The notes beneath the pieces are model-generated. The model saw only the letters and a list, made by a program, of their open reading frames with translations. It had not been told where the DNA came from and did no database searches. Shown here piece after piece: positions 15,001 to 30,000 of a stretch of DNA of 64,000 nt (position 1 is its first letter; each line of letters begins with the position of its first letter). This DNA is from Limnomonas spitsbergensis (Eukaryota > Chlorophyta > Chlorophyceae > Chlamydomonadales). The DNA is taken from positions 186,001-250,000 of the forward strand of contig JAYJMM010000107.1 of NCBI GenBank assembly GCA_037349105.1, given 5' to 3'. Position numbers and translations under genes: made by a program.

Positions 15001-18000
15001 AAGCTCTATTCTGCCGCTGCCAATAATCCGTGGGGCCAGACAGGGTCAGCAAAAGCTACTGAAAGCTCTATTCTGCCGCTGCCAATAATCCGTGGGGCCA
15101 GACAGGGTCAGCAAAAGCTACTGAAAGCTCTATTCTGCCGCTGCCAATAATCCGTGGGGCCAGACAGGGTCAGCAAAAGCTACTGAAAGCTCTATTCTGC
15201 CGCTGCCAATAATCCGTGGGGCCAGACAGGGTCAGCAAAAGCTACTGAAAGCTCTATTCTGCCGCTGCCAATAATCCGTGGGGCCAGACAGGGTCAGCAA
15301 AAGCTACTGAAAGCTCTATTCTGCCGCTGCCAATAATCCGTGGGGCCAGACAGGGTCAGCAAAAGCTACTGAAAGCTCTATTCTGCCGCTGCCAATAATC
15401 CGTGGGGCCAGACAGGGTCAGCAAAAGCTACTGAAAGCTCTATTCTGCCGCTGCCAATAATCCGTGGGGCCAGACAGGGACAGCAAAAGCTACTGAAAGC
15501 TCTATTCTGCCGCTGCCAATAATCCGTGGGGCCAGACAGGGTCAGCAAAAGCTACTGAAAGCTCTATTCTGCCGCTGCCAATAATCCGTGGGGCCAGACA
15601 GGGTCAGCAAAAGCTACTGAAAGCTCTATTCTGCCGCTGCCAATAATCCGTGGGGCCAGACAGGGTCAGCAAAAGCTACTGAAAGCTCTATTCTGCCGCT
15701 GCCAATAATCCGTGGGGCCAGACAGGGTCAGCAAAAGCTACTGAAAGCTCTATTCTGCCGCTGCCAATAATCCGTGGGGCCAGACAGGGTCAGCAAAAGC
15801 TACTGAAAGCTCTATTCTGCCGCTGCCAATAATCCGTGGGGCCAGACAGGGTACAGCAAAAGCTACTGAAAGCTCTATTCTGCCGCTGCCAATAATCCGT
15901 GGGGCCAGACAGGGTACAGCAAAAGCTACTGAAAGCTCTATTCTGCCGCTGCCAATAATCCGTGGGGCCAGACAGGGTCAGCAAAAGCTACTGAAAGCTC
16001 TATTCTGCCGCTGCCAATAATCCGTGGGGCCAGACAGGGTCAGCAAAAGCTACTGAAAGCTCTATTCTGCCGCTGCCAATAATCCGTGGGGCCAGACAGG
16101 GTCAGCAAAAGCTACTGAAAGCTCTATTCTGCCGCTGCCAATAATCCGTGGGGCCAGACAGGGTCAGCAAAAGCTACTGAAAGCTCTATTCTGCCGCTGC
16201 CAATAATCCGTGGGGCCAGACAGGGTCAGCAAAAGCTACTGAAAGCTCTATTCTGCCGCTGCCAATAATCCGTGGGGCCAGACAGGGTCAGCAAAAGCTA
16301 CTGAAAGCTCTATTCTGCCGCTGCCAATAATCCGTGGGGCCAGACAGGGTACAGCAAAAGCTACTGAAAGCTCTATTCTGCCGCTGCCAATAATCCGTGG
16401 GGCCAGACAGGGTCAGCAAAAGCTACTGAAAGCTCTATTCTGCCGCTGCCAATAATCCGTGGGGCCAGACAGGGTCAGCAAAAGCTACTGAAAGCTCTAT
16501 TCTGCCGCTGCCAATAATCCGTGGGGCCAGACAGGGTACAGCAAAAGCTACTGAAAGCTCTATTCTGCCGCTGCCAATAATCCGTGGGGCCAGACAGGGT
16601 ACAGCAAAAGCTACTGAAAGCTCTATTCTGCCGCTGCCAATAATCCGTGGGGCCAGACAGGGTCAGCAAAAGCTACTGAAAGCTCTATTCTGCCGCTGCC
16701 AATAATCCGTGGGGCCAGACAGGGTCAGCAAAAGCTACTGAAAGCTCTATTCTGCCGCTGCCAATAATCCGTGGGGCCAGACAGGGTCAGCAAAAGCTAC
16801 TGAAAGCTCTATTCTGCCGCTGCCAATAATCCGTGGGGCCAGACAGGGTCAGCAAAAGCTACTGAAAGCTCTATTCTGCCGCTGCCAATAATCCGTGGGG
16901 CCAGACAGGGTACAGCAAAAGCTACTGAAAGCTCTATTCTGCCGCTGCCAATAATCCGTGGGGCCAGACAGGGTCAGCAAAAGCTACTGAAAGCTCTATT
17001 CTGCCGCTGCCAATAATCCGTGGGGCCGAGACAGGGACAGCAAAAGCTACTGAAAGCTCTATTCTGCCGCTGCCAATAATCCGTGGGGCCAGACAGGGAT
17101 CAGCAAAAGCTACTGAAAGCTCTATTCTGCCGCTGCCAATAATCCGTGGGGCCAGACAGGGTCAGCAAAAGCTACTGAAAGCTCTATTCTGCCGCTGCCA
17201 ATAATCCGTGGGGCCAGACAGGGTCAGCAAAAGCTACTGAAAGCTCTATTCTGCCGCTGCCAATAATCCGTGGGGCCAGACAGGGTCAGCAAAAGCTACT
17301 GAAAGCTCTATTCTGCCGCTGCCAATAATCCGTGGGGCCAGACAGGGTACAGCAAAAGCTACTGAAAGCTCTATTCTGCCGCTGCCAATAATCCGTGGGG
17401 CCAGACAGGGTCAGCAAAAGCTACTGAAAGCTCTATTCTGCCGCTGCCAATAATCCGTGGGGCCAGACAGGGTCAGCAAAAGCTACTGAAAGCTCTATTC
17501 TGCCGCTGCCAATAATCCGTGGGGCCAGACAGGGTCAGCAAAAGCTACTGAAAGCTCTATTCTGCCGCTGCCAATAATCCGTGGGGCCAGACAGGGTCAG
17601 CAAAAGCTACTGAAAGCTCTATTCTGCCGCTGCCAATAATCCGTGGGGCCAGACAGGGACAGCAAAAGCTACTGAAAGCTCTATTCTGCCGCTGCCAATA
17701 ATCCGTGGGGCCAGACAGGGTCAGCAAAAGCTACTGAAAGCTCTATTCTGCCGCTGCCAATAATCCGTGGGGCCAGACAGGGATCAGCAAAAGCTACTGA
17801 AAGCTCTATTCTGCCGCTGCCAATAATCCGTGGGGCCAGACAGGGTCAGCAAAAGCTACTGAAAGCTCTATTCTGCCGCTGCCAATAATCCGTGGGGCCA
17901 GACAGGGTCAGCAAAAGCTACTGAAAGCTCTATTCTGCCGCTGCCAATAATCCGTGGGGCCAGACAGGGTCAGCAAAAGCTACTGAAAGCTCTATTCTGC

Positions 18001-21000
18001 CGCTGCCAATAATCCGTGGGGCCAGACAGGGTCAGCAAAAGCTACTGAAAGCTCTATTCTGCCGCTGCCAATAATCCGTGGGGCCAGACAGGGTCAGCAA
18101 AAGCTACTGAAAGCTCTATTCTGCCGCTGCCAATAATCCGTGGGGCGAGACAGAGACAGCAAAAGCTACTGAAAGCTCTATTCTGCCGCTGCCAATAATC
18201 CGTGGGGCGAGACAGAGGACAGCAAAAGCTACTGAAAGCTCTATTCTGCCGCTGCCAATAATCCGTGGGGCCAGACAGGGTCAGCAAAAGCTACTGAAAG
18301 CTCTATTCTGCCGCTGCCAATAATCCGTGGGGCCAGACAGGGTCAGCAAAAGCTACTGAAAGCTCTATTCTGCCGCTGCCAATAATCCGTGGGGCCAGAC
18401 AGGGTCAGCAAAAGCTACTGAAAGCTCTATTCTGCCGCTGCCAATAATCCGTGGGGCCAGACAGGGTCAGCAAAAGCTACTGAAAGCTCTATTCTGCCGC
18501 TGCCAATAATCCGTGGGGCCAGACAGGGTCAGCAAAAGCTACTGAAAGCTCTATTCTGCCGCTGCCAATAATCCGTGGGGCCAGACAGGGTCAGCAAAAG
18601 CTACTGAAAGCTCTATTCTGCCGCTGCCAATAATCCGTGGGGCCAGACAGGGTCAGCAAAAGCTACTGAAAGCTCTATTCTGCCGCTGCCAATAATCCGT
18701 GGGGCCAGACAGGGTCAGCAAAAGCTACTGAAAGCTCTATTCTGCCGCTGCCAATAATCCGTGGGGCCAGACAGGGTCAGCAAAAGCTACTGAAAGCTCT
18801 ATTCTGCCGCTGCCAATAATCCGTGGGGCCAGACAGGGTCAGCAAAAGCTACTGAAAGCTCTATTCTGCCGCTGCCAATAATCCGTGGGGCCAGACAGGG
18901 TCAGCAAAAGCTACTGAAAGCTCTATTCTGCCGCTGCCAATAATCCGTGGGGCGAGACAGGGACAGCAAAAGCTACTGAAAGCTCTATTCTGCCGCTGCC
19001 AATAATCCGTGGGGCCAGACAGGGTACAGCAAAAGCTACTGAAAGCTCTATTCTGCCGCTGCCAATAATCCGTGGGGCCAGACAGGGTCAGCAAAAGCTA
19101 CTGAAAGCTCTATTCTGCCGCTGCCAATAATCCGTGGGGCCAGACAGGGTCAGCAAAAGCTACTGAAAGCTCTATTCTGCCGCTGCCAATAATCCGTGGG
19201 GCCAGACAGGGTCAGCAAAAGCTACTGAAAGCTCTATTCTGCCGCTGCCAATAATCCGTGGGGCCAGACAGGGTCAGCAAAAGCTACTGAAAGCTCTATT
19301 CTGCCGCTGCCAATAATCCGTGGGGCCAGACAGGGTCAGCAAAAGCTACTGAAAGCTCTATTCTGCCGCTGCCAATAATCCGTGGGGCCAGACAGGGTCA
19401 GCAAAAGCTACTGAAAGCTCTATTCTGCCGATGCCAATAATCCGTGGGGCGAGACAGAGACAGCAAAAGCTACTGAAAGCTCTATTCTGCCGCTGCCAAT
19501 AATCCGTGGGGCGAGACAGAGACAGCAAAAGCTACTGAAAGCTCTATTCTGCCGCTGCCAATAATCCGTGGGGCCAGACAGGGTCAGCAAAAGCTACTGA
19601 AAGCTCTATTCTGCCGCTGCCAATAATCCGTGGGGCCAGACAGGGTCAGCAAAAGCTACTGAAAGCTCTATTCTGCCGCTGCCAATAATCCGTGGGGCCA
19701 GACAGGGTCAGCAAAAGCTACTGAAAGCTCTATTCTGCCGCTGCCAATAATCCGTGGGGCCAGACAGGGACAGCAAAAGCTACTGAAAGCTCTATTCTGC
19801 CGCTGCCAATAATCCGTGGGGCCAGACAGGGTCAGCAAAAGCTACTGAAAGCTCTATTCTGCCGCTGCCAATAATCCGTGGGGCCAGACAGGGTCAGCAA
19901 AAGCTACTGAAAGCTCTATTCTGCCGCTGCCAATAATCCGTGGGGCCAGACAGGGTCAGCAAAAGCTACTGAAAGCTCTATTCTGCCGCTGCCAATAATC
20001 CGTGGGGCCAGACAGGGTCAGCAAAAGCTACTGAAAGCTCTATTCTGCCGCTGCCAATAATCCGTGGGGCGAGACAGAGACAGCAAAAGCTACTGAAAGC
20101 TCTATTCTGCCGCTGCCAATAATCCGTGGGGCCAGACAGAGTACAGCAAAAGCTACTGAAAGCTCTATTCTGCCGCTGCCAATAATCCGTGGGGCGAGAC
20201 AGAGACAGCAAAAGCTACTGAAAGCTCTATTCTGCCGCTGCCAATAATCCGTGGGGCCAGACAGGGTCAGCAAAAGCTACTGAAAGCTCTATTCTGCCGC
20301 TGCCAATAATCCGTGGGGCCAGACAGGGTCAGCAAAAGCTACTGAAAGCTCTATTCTGCCGCTGCCAATAATCCGTGGGGCCAGACAGGGTCAGCAAAAG
20401 CTACTGAAAGCTCTATTCTGCCGCTGCCAATAATCCGTGGGGCCAGACAGGGTACAGCAAAAGCTACTGAAAGCTCTATTCTGCCGCTGCCAATAATCCG
20501 TGGGGCCAGACAGGGTCAGCAAAAGCTACTGAAAGCTCTATTCTGCCGCTGCCAATAATCCGTGGGGCCAGACAGAGGACAGCAAAAGCTACTGAAAGCT
20601 CTATTCTGCCGCTGCCAATAATCCGTGGGGCGAGACAGAGACAGCAAAAGCTACTGAAAGCTCTATTCTGCCGCTGCCAATAATCCGTGGGGCCAGACAG
20701 GGTCAGCAAAAGCTACTGAAAGCTCTATTCTGCCGCTGCCAATAATCCGTGGGGCCAGACAGGGTCAGCAAAAGCTACTGAAAGCTCTATTCTGCCGCTG
20801 CCAATAATCCGTGGGGCCAGACAGGGTCAGCAAAAGCTACTGAAAGCTCTATTCTGCCGCTGCCAATAATCCGTGGGGCCAGACAGGGTCAGCAAAAGCT
20901 ACTGAAAGCTCTATTCTGCCGCTGCCAATAATCCGTGGGGCCAGACAGGGTCAGCAAAAGCTACTGAAAGCTCTATTCTGCCGCTGCCAATAATCCGTGG

Positions 21001-24000
21001 GGCCAGACAGGGTCAGCAAAAGCTACTGAAAGCTCTATTCTGCCGCTGCCAATAATCCGTGGGGCCAGACAGGGTCAGCAAAAGCTACTGAAAGCTCTAT
21101 TCTGCCGCTGCCAATAATCCGTGGGGCCAGACAGGGTCAGCAAAAGCTACTGAAAGCTCTATTCTGCCGCTGCCAATAATCCGTGGGGCCAGACAGGGTC
21201 AGCAAAAGCTACTGAAAGCTCTATTCTGCCGATGCCAATAATCCGTGGGGCGAGACAGAGACAGCAAAAGCTACTGAAAGCACTATTCTGCCGCTGCCAA
21301 TAATCCGTGGGGCGAGACAGAGACAGCAAAAGCTACTTAAAGCTCTATTCTGCCAGTGCCAATAATCCGTGGGGCCAGACAGGGTCAGCAAAAGCTACTG
21401 AAAGCTCTATTCTGCCGATGCCAATAATCCGTGGGGCCAGACAGGGTCAGCAAAAGCTACTGAAAGCTCTATTCTGCCGCTGCCAATAATCCGTGGGGCC
21501 AGACAGGGTCAGCAAAAGCTACTGAAAGCTCTATTCTGCCGCTGCCAATAATCCGTGGGGCCAGACAGGGTCAGCAAAAGCTTCTGAAAGCTCTATTCTG
21601 CCGCTGCCAATAATCCGTGGGGCCAGACAGGGTCAGCAAAAGCTACTGAAAGCTCTATTCTGCCGCTGCCAATAATCCGTGGGGCCAGACAGGGTCAGCA
21701 AAAGCTACTGAAAGCTCTATTCTGCCGCTGCCAATAATCCGTGGGGCCTGACAGGGACAGCAAAAGCTTCTGAAAGCTCTATTCTGCCGCTGCCAATAAT
21801 CCGTGGGGCCAGACAGGGTCAGCAAAAGCTACTGAAAGCTCTATTCTGCCGATGCCAATAATCCGTGGGGCCAGACAGGGTCAGCAAAAGCTACTGAAAG
21901 CTCTATTCTGCCGATGCCAATAATCCGTGGGGCCAGACAGGGTCAGCAAAAGCTACTGAAAGCTCTATTCTGCCGCTGCCAATAATCCGTGGGGCGAGAC
22001 AGAGACAGCAAAAGCTACTGAAAGCTCTATTCTGCCGCTGCCAATAATCCGTGGGGCGAGACAGAGACAGCAAAAGCTACTGAAAGCTCTATTCTGCCGC
22101 TGCCAATAATCCGTGGGGCGAGACAGAGACAGCAAAAGCTACTGAAAGCTCTATTCTGCCGATGCCAATAATCCGTGGGGCCAGATAGGGTCAGCAAAAG
22201 CTACTGAAAGCTCTATTCTGCCGATGCCAATAATCCGTGGGGCCAGACAGGGTCAGCAAAAGCTACTGAAAGCTCTATTCTGCCGCTGCCAATAATCCGT
22301 GGGGCGAGACAGAGACAGCAAAAGCTACTGAAAGCTCTATTCTGCCGCTGCCAATAATCCGTGGGGCGAGACAGAGACAGCAAAAGCTACTGAAAGCTCT
22401 ATTCTGCCGCTGCCAATAATCCGTGGGGCAAGACAGAGACAGCAAAAGCTACTGAAAGCTCTATTCTGCCGCTGCCAATAATCCGTGGGGCGAGACAGAG
22501 ACAGCAAAAGCTACTGAAAGCTCTATTCTGCCGCTGCCAATAATCCGTGGGGCCAGACAGGGTCAGCAAAAGCTACTGAAAGCTCTATTCTGCCGCTGCC
22601 AATAATCCGTGGGGCCAGACAGGGTCAGCAAAAGCTACTGAAAGCTCTATTCTGCCGCTGCCAATAATCCGTGGGGCCAGACAGGGTCAGCAAAAGCTAC
22701 TGAAAGCTCTATTCTGCCGCTGCCAATAATCCGTGGGGCCAGACAGGGACAGCAAAAGCTACTGAAAGCTCTATTCTGCCGCTGCCAATAATCCGTGGGG
22801 CCAGATAGGGTCAGCAAAAGCTACTTAAAGCTCTATTCTGCCGATGCCAATAATCTGTGGGGCGAGACAGAGACAGCAAAAGCTACTGAAAGCACTATTC
22901 TGCCGCTGCCAATAATCCGTGGGGCGAGACAGAGACAGCAAAAGCTACTTAAAGCTCTATTCTGCCAGTGCCAATAATCCGTGGGGCCAGACAGGGTCAG
23001 CAAAAGCTACTGAAAGCTCTATTCTGCCGATGCCAATAATCCGTGGGGCCAGACAGGGTCAGCAAAAGCTACTGAAAGCTCTATTCTGCCGCTGCCAATA
23101 ATCCGTGGGGCCAGACAGGGTCAGCAAAAGCTACTGAAAGCTCTATTCTGCCGCTGCCAATAATCCGTGGGGCCAGACAGGGTCAGCAAAAGCTACTGAA
23201 AGCTCTATTCTGCCGCTGCCAATAATCCGTGGGGCCAGACAGGGTCAGCAAAAGCTACTGAAAGCTCTATTCTGCCGCTGCCAATAATCCGTGGGGCCAG
23301 ACAGGGTCAGCAAAAGCTACTGAAAGCTCTATTCTGCCGCTGCCAATAATCCGTGGGGCCAGACAGGGTCAGCAAAAGCTACTGAAAGCTCTATTCTGCC
23401 GCTGCCAATAATCCGTGGGGCCAGACAGGGTCAGCAAAAGCTACTGAAAGCTCTATTCTGCCGCTGCCAATAATCCGTGGGGCCAGACAGGGTCAGCAAA
23501 AGCTACTGAAAGCTCTATTCTGCCGCTGCCAATAATCCGTGGGGCCAGACAGGGTCAGCAAAAGCTACTGAAAGCTCTATTCTGCCGCTGCCAATAATCC
23601 GTGGGGCCAGACAGGGTCAGCAAAAGCTACTGAAAGCTCTATTCTGCCGCTGCCAATAATCCGTGGGGCCAGACAGGGTCAGCAAAAGCTACTGAAAGCT
23701 CTATTCTGCCGCTGCCAATAATCCGTGGGGCCAGACAGGGTCAGCAAAAGCTACTGAAAGCTCTATTCTGCCGCTGCCAATAATCCGTGGGGCCAGACAG
23801 GGTCAGCAAAAGCTACTGAAAGCTCTATTCTGCCGCTGCCAATAATCCGTGGGGCCAGACAGGGTCAGCAAAAGCTACTGAAAGCTCTATTCTGCCGCTG
23901 CCAATAATCCGTGGGGCCAGACAGGGTCAGCAAAAGCTACTGAAAGCTCTATTCTGCCGCTGCCAATAATCCGTGGGGCCAGACAGGGTCAGCAAAAGCT

Positions 24001-27000
24001 ACTGAAAGCTCTATTCTGCCGCTGCCAATAATCCGTGGGGCCTGACAGGGACAGCAAAAGCTTCTGAAAGCTCTATTCTGCCGCTGCCAATAATCCGTGG
24101 GGCCAGACAGGGTCAGCAAAAGCTACTGAAAGCTCTATTCTGCCGATGCCAATAATCCGTGGGGCCAGACAGGGTCAGCAAAAGCTACTGAAAGCTCTAT
24201 TCTGCCGATGCCAATAATCCGTGGGGCCAGACAGGGTCAGCAAAAGCTACTGAAAGCTCTATTCTGCCGCTGCCAATAATCCGTGGGGCGAGACAGAGAC
24301 AGCAAAAGCTACTGAAAGCTCTATTCTGCCGCTGCCAATAATCCGTGGGGCGAGACAGAGACAGCAAAAGCTACTGAAAGCTCTATTCTGCCGCTGCCAA
24401 TAATCCGTGGGGCGAGACAGAGACAGCAAAAGCTACTGAAAGCTCTATTCTGCCGATGCCAATAATCCGTGGGGCCAGATAGGGTCAGCAAAAGCTACTG
24501 AAAGCTCTATTCTGCCGATGCCAATAATCCGTGGGGCCAGACAGGGTCAGCAAAAGCTACTGAAAGCTCTATTCTGCCGCTGCCAATAATCCGTGGGGCG
24601 AGACAGAGACAGCAAAAGCTACTGAAAGCTCTATTCTGCCGCTGCCAATAATCCGTGGGGCGAGACAGAGACAGCAAAAGCTACTGAAAGCTCTATTCTG
24701 CCGCTGCCAATAATCCGTGGGGCCAGACAGAGACAGCAAAAGCTACTGAAAGCTCTATTCTGCCGCTGCCAATAATCCGTGGGGCGAGACAGAGACAGCA
24801 AAAGCTACTGAAAGCTCTATTCTGCCGCTGCCAATAATCCGTGGGGCCAGACAGGGTCAGCAAAAGCTACTGAAAGCTCTATTCTGCCGCTGCCAATAAT
24901 CCGTGGGGCCAGACAGGGTCAGCAAAAGCTACTTAAAGCTCTATTCTGCCGCTGCCAATAATCCGTGGGGCCAGACAGGGTCAGCAAAAGCTACTTAAAG
25001 CTCTATTCTGCCGCTGCCAATAATCCGTGGGGCCAGACAGCGACAGCAAAAGCTACTTAAAGCTCTATTCTGCCGCTGCCAATAATCCGTGGGGCCAGAC
25101 AGGGTCAGCAAAAGCTACTGAAAGCTCTATTCTGCCGATGCCAATAATCTGTGGGGCGAGACAGGGTCAGCAAAAGCTACTGAAAGCACTATTCTGCCGC
25201 TGCCAATAATCCGTGGGGCGAGACAGAGACAGCAAAAGCTACTTAAAGCTCTATTCTGCCAGTGCCAATAATCCGTGGGGCCAGACAGGGTCAGCAAAAG
25301 CTACTGAAAGCTCTATTCTGCCGATGCCAATAATCCGTGGGGCCAGACAGGGTCAGCAAAAGCTACTTAAAGCTCTATTCTGCCGCTGCCAATAATCCGT
25401 GGGGCCAGACAGGGTCAGCAAAAGCTACTGAAAGCTCTATTCTGCCGCTGCCAATAATCCGTGGGGCCAGACAGGGTCAGCAAAAGCTACTGAAAGCTCT
25501 ATTCTGCCGCTGCCAATAATCCGTGGGGCCAGACAGGGTCAGCAAAAGCTACTGAAAGCTCTATTCTGCCGCTGCCAATAATCCGTGGGGCCAGACAGGG
25601 TCAGCAAAAGCTACTGAAAGCTCTATTCTGCCGCTGCCAATAATCCGTGGGGCCAGACAGGGTCAGCAAAAGCTACTGAAAGCTCTATTCTGCCGCTGCC
25701 AATAATCCGTGGGGCCAGACAGGGTCAGCAAAAGCTACTGAAAGCTCTATTCTGCCGCTGCCAATAATCCGTGGGGCCAGACAGGGTCAGCAAAAGCTAC
25801 TGAAAGCTCTATTCTGCCGCTGCCAATAATCCGTGGGGCCAGACAGGGTCAGCAAAAGCTACTGAAAGCTCTATTCTGCCGCTGCCAATAATCCGTGGGG
25901 CCAGACAGGGTCAGCAAAAGCTACTGAAAGCTCTATTCTGCCGCTGCCAATAATCCGTGGGGCCAGACAGGGTCAGCAAAAGCTACTGAAAGCTCTATTC
26001 TGCCGCTGCCAATAATCCGTGGGGCCAGACAGGGTCAGCAAAAGCTACTGAAAGCTCTATTCTGCCGCTGCCAATAATCCGTGGGGCCAGACAGGGTCAG
26101 CAAAAGCTACTGAAAGCTCTATTCTGCCGCTGCCAATAATCCGTGGGGCCAGACAGGGTCAGCAAAAGCTACTGAAAGCTCTATTCTGCCGCTGCCAATA
26201 ATCCGTGGGGCCAGACAGGGTCAGCAAAAGCTACTGAAAGCTCTATTCTGCCGCTGCCAATAATCCGTGGGGCCAGACAGGGTCAGCAAAAGCTACTGAA
26301 AGCTCTATTCTGCCGCTGCCAATAATCCGTGGGGCCAGACAGGGTCAGCAAAAGCTACTGAAAGCTCTATTCTGCCGCTGCCAATAATCCGTGGGGCCTA
26401 GACAGGGACAGCAAAAGCTACTGAAAGCTCTATTCTGCCGCTGCCAATAATCCGTGGGGCCAGACAGGGTCAGCAAAAGCTACTGAAAGCTCTATTCTGC
26501 CGATGCCAATAATCCGTGGGGCCAGACAGGGTCAGCAAAAGCTACTGAAAGCTCTATTCTGCCGCTGCCAATAATCCGTGGGGCCAGACAGGGTCAGCAA
26601 AAGCTACTGAAAGCTCTATTCTGCCGCTGCCAATAATCCGTGGGGCGAGACAGAGACAGCAAAAGCTACTGAAAGCTCTATTCTGCCGCTGCCAATAATC
26701 CGTGGGGCCAGACAGGGTCAGCAAAAGCTACTGAAAGCTCTATTCTGCCGCTGCCAATAATCCGTGGGGCCAGACAGGGTCAGCAAAAGCTACTGAAAGC
26801 TCTATTCTGCCGCTGCCAATAATCCGTGGGGCCAGACAGGGTCAGCAAAAGCTACTGAAAGCTCTATTCTGCCGCTGCCAATAATCCGTGGGGCCAGACA
26901 GGGTCAGCAAAAGCTACTGAAAGCTCTATTCTGCCGCTGCCAATAATCCGTGGGGCCAGACAGGGACAGCAAAAGCTACTGAAAGCTCTATTCTGCCGCT

Positions 27001-30000
27001 GCCAATAATCCGTGGGGCCAGACAGGGTCAGCAAAAGCTACTGAAAGCTCTATTCTGCCGCTGCCAATAATCCGTGGGGCCAGACAGGGTCAGCAAAAGC
27101 TACTGAAAGCTCTATTCTGCCGCTGCCAATAATCCGTGGGGCCAGACAGGGTCAGCAAAAGCTTACTGAAAGCTCTATTCTGCCGCTGCCAATAATCCGT
27201 GGGGCCAGACAGGGTCAGCAAAAGCTACTGAAAGCTCTATTCTGCCGATGCCAATAATCCGTGGGGCCAGACAGGGTCAGCAAAAGCTACTGAAAGCTCT
27301 ATTCTGCCGCTGCCAATAATCCGTGGGGCCAGACAGGGTCAGCAAAAGCTACTGAAAGCTCTATTCTGCCGCTGCCAATAATCCGTGGGGCGAGACAGAG
27401 ACAGCAAAAGCTACTGAAAGCTCTATTCTGCCGCTGCCAATAATCCGTGGGGCGAGACAGAGACAGCAAAAGCTACTGAAAGCTCTATTCTGCCGCTGCC
27501 AATAATCCGTGGGGCGAGACAGAGACAGCAAAAGCTACTGAAAGCTCTATTCTGCCGCTGCCAATAATCCGTGGGGCGAGACAGAGACAGCAAAAGCTAC
27601 TGAAAGCTCTATTCTGCCGCTGCCAATAATCCGTGGGGCCAGACAGGGTCAGCAAAAGCTACTGAAAGCTCTATTCTGCCGCTGCCAATAATCCGTGGGG
27701 CCAGACAGGGTCAGCAAAAGCTACTTAAAGCTCTATTCTGCCGCTGCCAATAATCCGTGGGGCCAGACAGGGTCAGCAAAAGCTACTGAAAGCTCTATTC
27801 TGCCGCTGCCAATAATCCGTGGGGCCAGACAGGGACAGCAAAAGCTACTGAAAGCTCTATTCTGCCGCTGCCAATAATCCGTGGGGCCAGACAGGGTCAG
27901 CAAAAGCTACTGAAAGCTCTATTCTGCCGCTGCCAATAATCCGTGGGGCGAGACAGAGACAGCAAAAGCTACTGAAAGCTCTATTCTGCCGCTGCCAATA
28001 ATCCGTGGGGCGAGACAGAGACAGCAAAAGCTACTGAAAGCTCTATTCTGCCTGCTGCCAATAATCCGTGGGGCCAGACAGGGTCAGCAAAAGCTACTTA
28101 AAGCTCTATTCTGCCGATGCCAATAATCCGTGGGGCCAGACAGGGTCAGCAAAAGCTACTGAAAGCTCTATTCTGCCGCTGCCAATAATCCGTGGGGCCA
28201 GACAGGGTCAGCAAAAGCTACTGAAAGCTCTATTCTGCCGCTGCCAATAATCCGTGGGGCCAGACAGGGTCAGCAAAAGCTACTGAAAGCTCTATTCTGC
28301 CGCTGCCAATAATCCGTGGGGCCAGACAGGGTCAGCAAAAGCTACTGAAAGCTCTATTCTGCCGCTGCCAATAATCCGTGGGGCCAGACAGGGTCAGCAA
28401 AAGCTACTGAAAGCTCTATTCTGCCGCTGCCAATAATCCGTGGGGCCAGACAGGGTCAGCAAAAGCTACTGAAAGCTCTATTCTGCCGCTGCCAATAATC
28501 CGTGGGGCCAGACAGGGTCAGCAAAAGCTACTGAAAGCTCTATTCTGCCGCTGCCAATAATCCGTGGGGCCAGACAGGGTCAGCAAAAGCTACTGAAAGC
28601 TCTATTCTGCCGCTGCCAATAATCCGTGGGGCCAGACAGGGTCAGCAAAAGCTACTGAAAGCTCTATTCTGCCGATGCCAATAATCCGTGGGGCGAGACA
28701 GAGACAGCAAAAGCTACTGAAAGCTCTATTCTGCCGCTGCCAATAATCCGTGGGGCGAGACAGAGACAGCAAAAGCTACTGAAAGCTCTATTCTGCCGCT
28801 GCCAATAATCCGTGGGGCCAGACAGGGTCAGCAAAAGCTACTGAAAGCTCTATTCTGCCGATGCCAATAATCCGTGGGGCCAGACAGGGTCAGCAAAAGC
28901 TACTGAAAGCTCTATTCTGCCGCTGCCAATAATCCGTGGGGCGAGACAGAGACAGCAAAAGCTACTGAAAGCTCTATTCTGCCAGCTGCCAATAATCCGT
29001 GGGGCCAGACAGGGTCAGCAAAAGCTACTGAAAGCTCTATTCTGCCGATGCCAATAATCCGTGGGGCCAGACAGGGTCAGCAAAAGCTACTGAAAGCTCT
29101 ATTCTGCCGCTGCCAATAATCCGTGGGGCCAGACAGGGTCAGCAAAAGCTACTGAAAGCTCTATTCTGCCGCTGCCAATAATCCGTGGGGCCAGACAGGG
29201 TCAGCAAAAGCTACTGAAAGCTCTATTCTGCCGCTGCCAATAATCCGTGGGGCCAGACAGGGTCAGCAAAAGCTACTGAAAGCTCTATTCTGCCGCTGCC
29301 AATAATCCGTGGGGCCAGACAGGGTCAGCAAAAGCTACTGAAAGCTCTATTCTGCCGCTGCCAATAATCCGTGGGGCCAGACAGGGTCAGCAAAAGCTAC
29401 TGAAAGCTCTATTCTGCCGCTGCCAATAATCCGTGGGGCCAGACAGGGTCAGCAAAAGCTACTGAAAGCTCTATTCTGCCGCTGCCAATAATCCGTGGGG
29501 CCAGACAGGGTCAGCAAAAGCTACTGAAAGCTCTATTCTGCCGCTGCCAATAATCCGTGGGGCCAGACAGGGTCAGCAAAAGCTACTGAAAGCTCTATTC
29601 TGCCGCTGCCAATAATCCGTGGGGCCAGACAGGGTCAGCAAAAGCTACTGAAAGCTCTATTCTGCCGCTGCCAATAATCCGTGGGGCCAGACAGGGTCAG
29701 CAAAAGCTACTGAAAGCTCTATTCTGCCGCTGCCAATAATCCGTGGGGCCAGACAGGGTCAGCAAAAGCTACTGAAAGCTCTATTCTGCCGCTGCCAATA
29801 ATCCGTGGGGCCAGACAGGGTCAGCAAAAGCTACTGAAAGCTCTATTCTGCCGCTGCCAATAATCCGTGGGGCCAGACAGGGTCAGCAAAAGCTACTGAA
29901 AGCTCTATTCTGCCGCTGCCAATAATCCGTGGGGCCAGACAGGGTCAGCAAAAGCTACTGAAAGCTCTATTCTGCCGCTGCCAATAATCCGTGGGGCCAG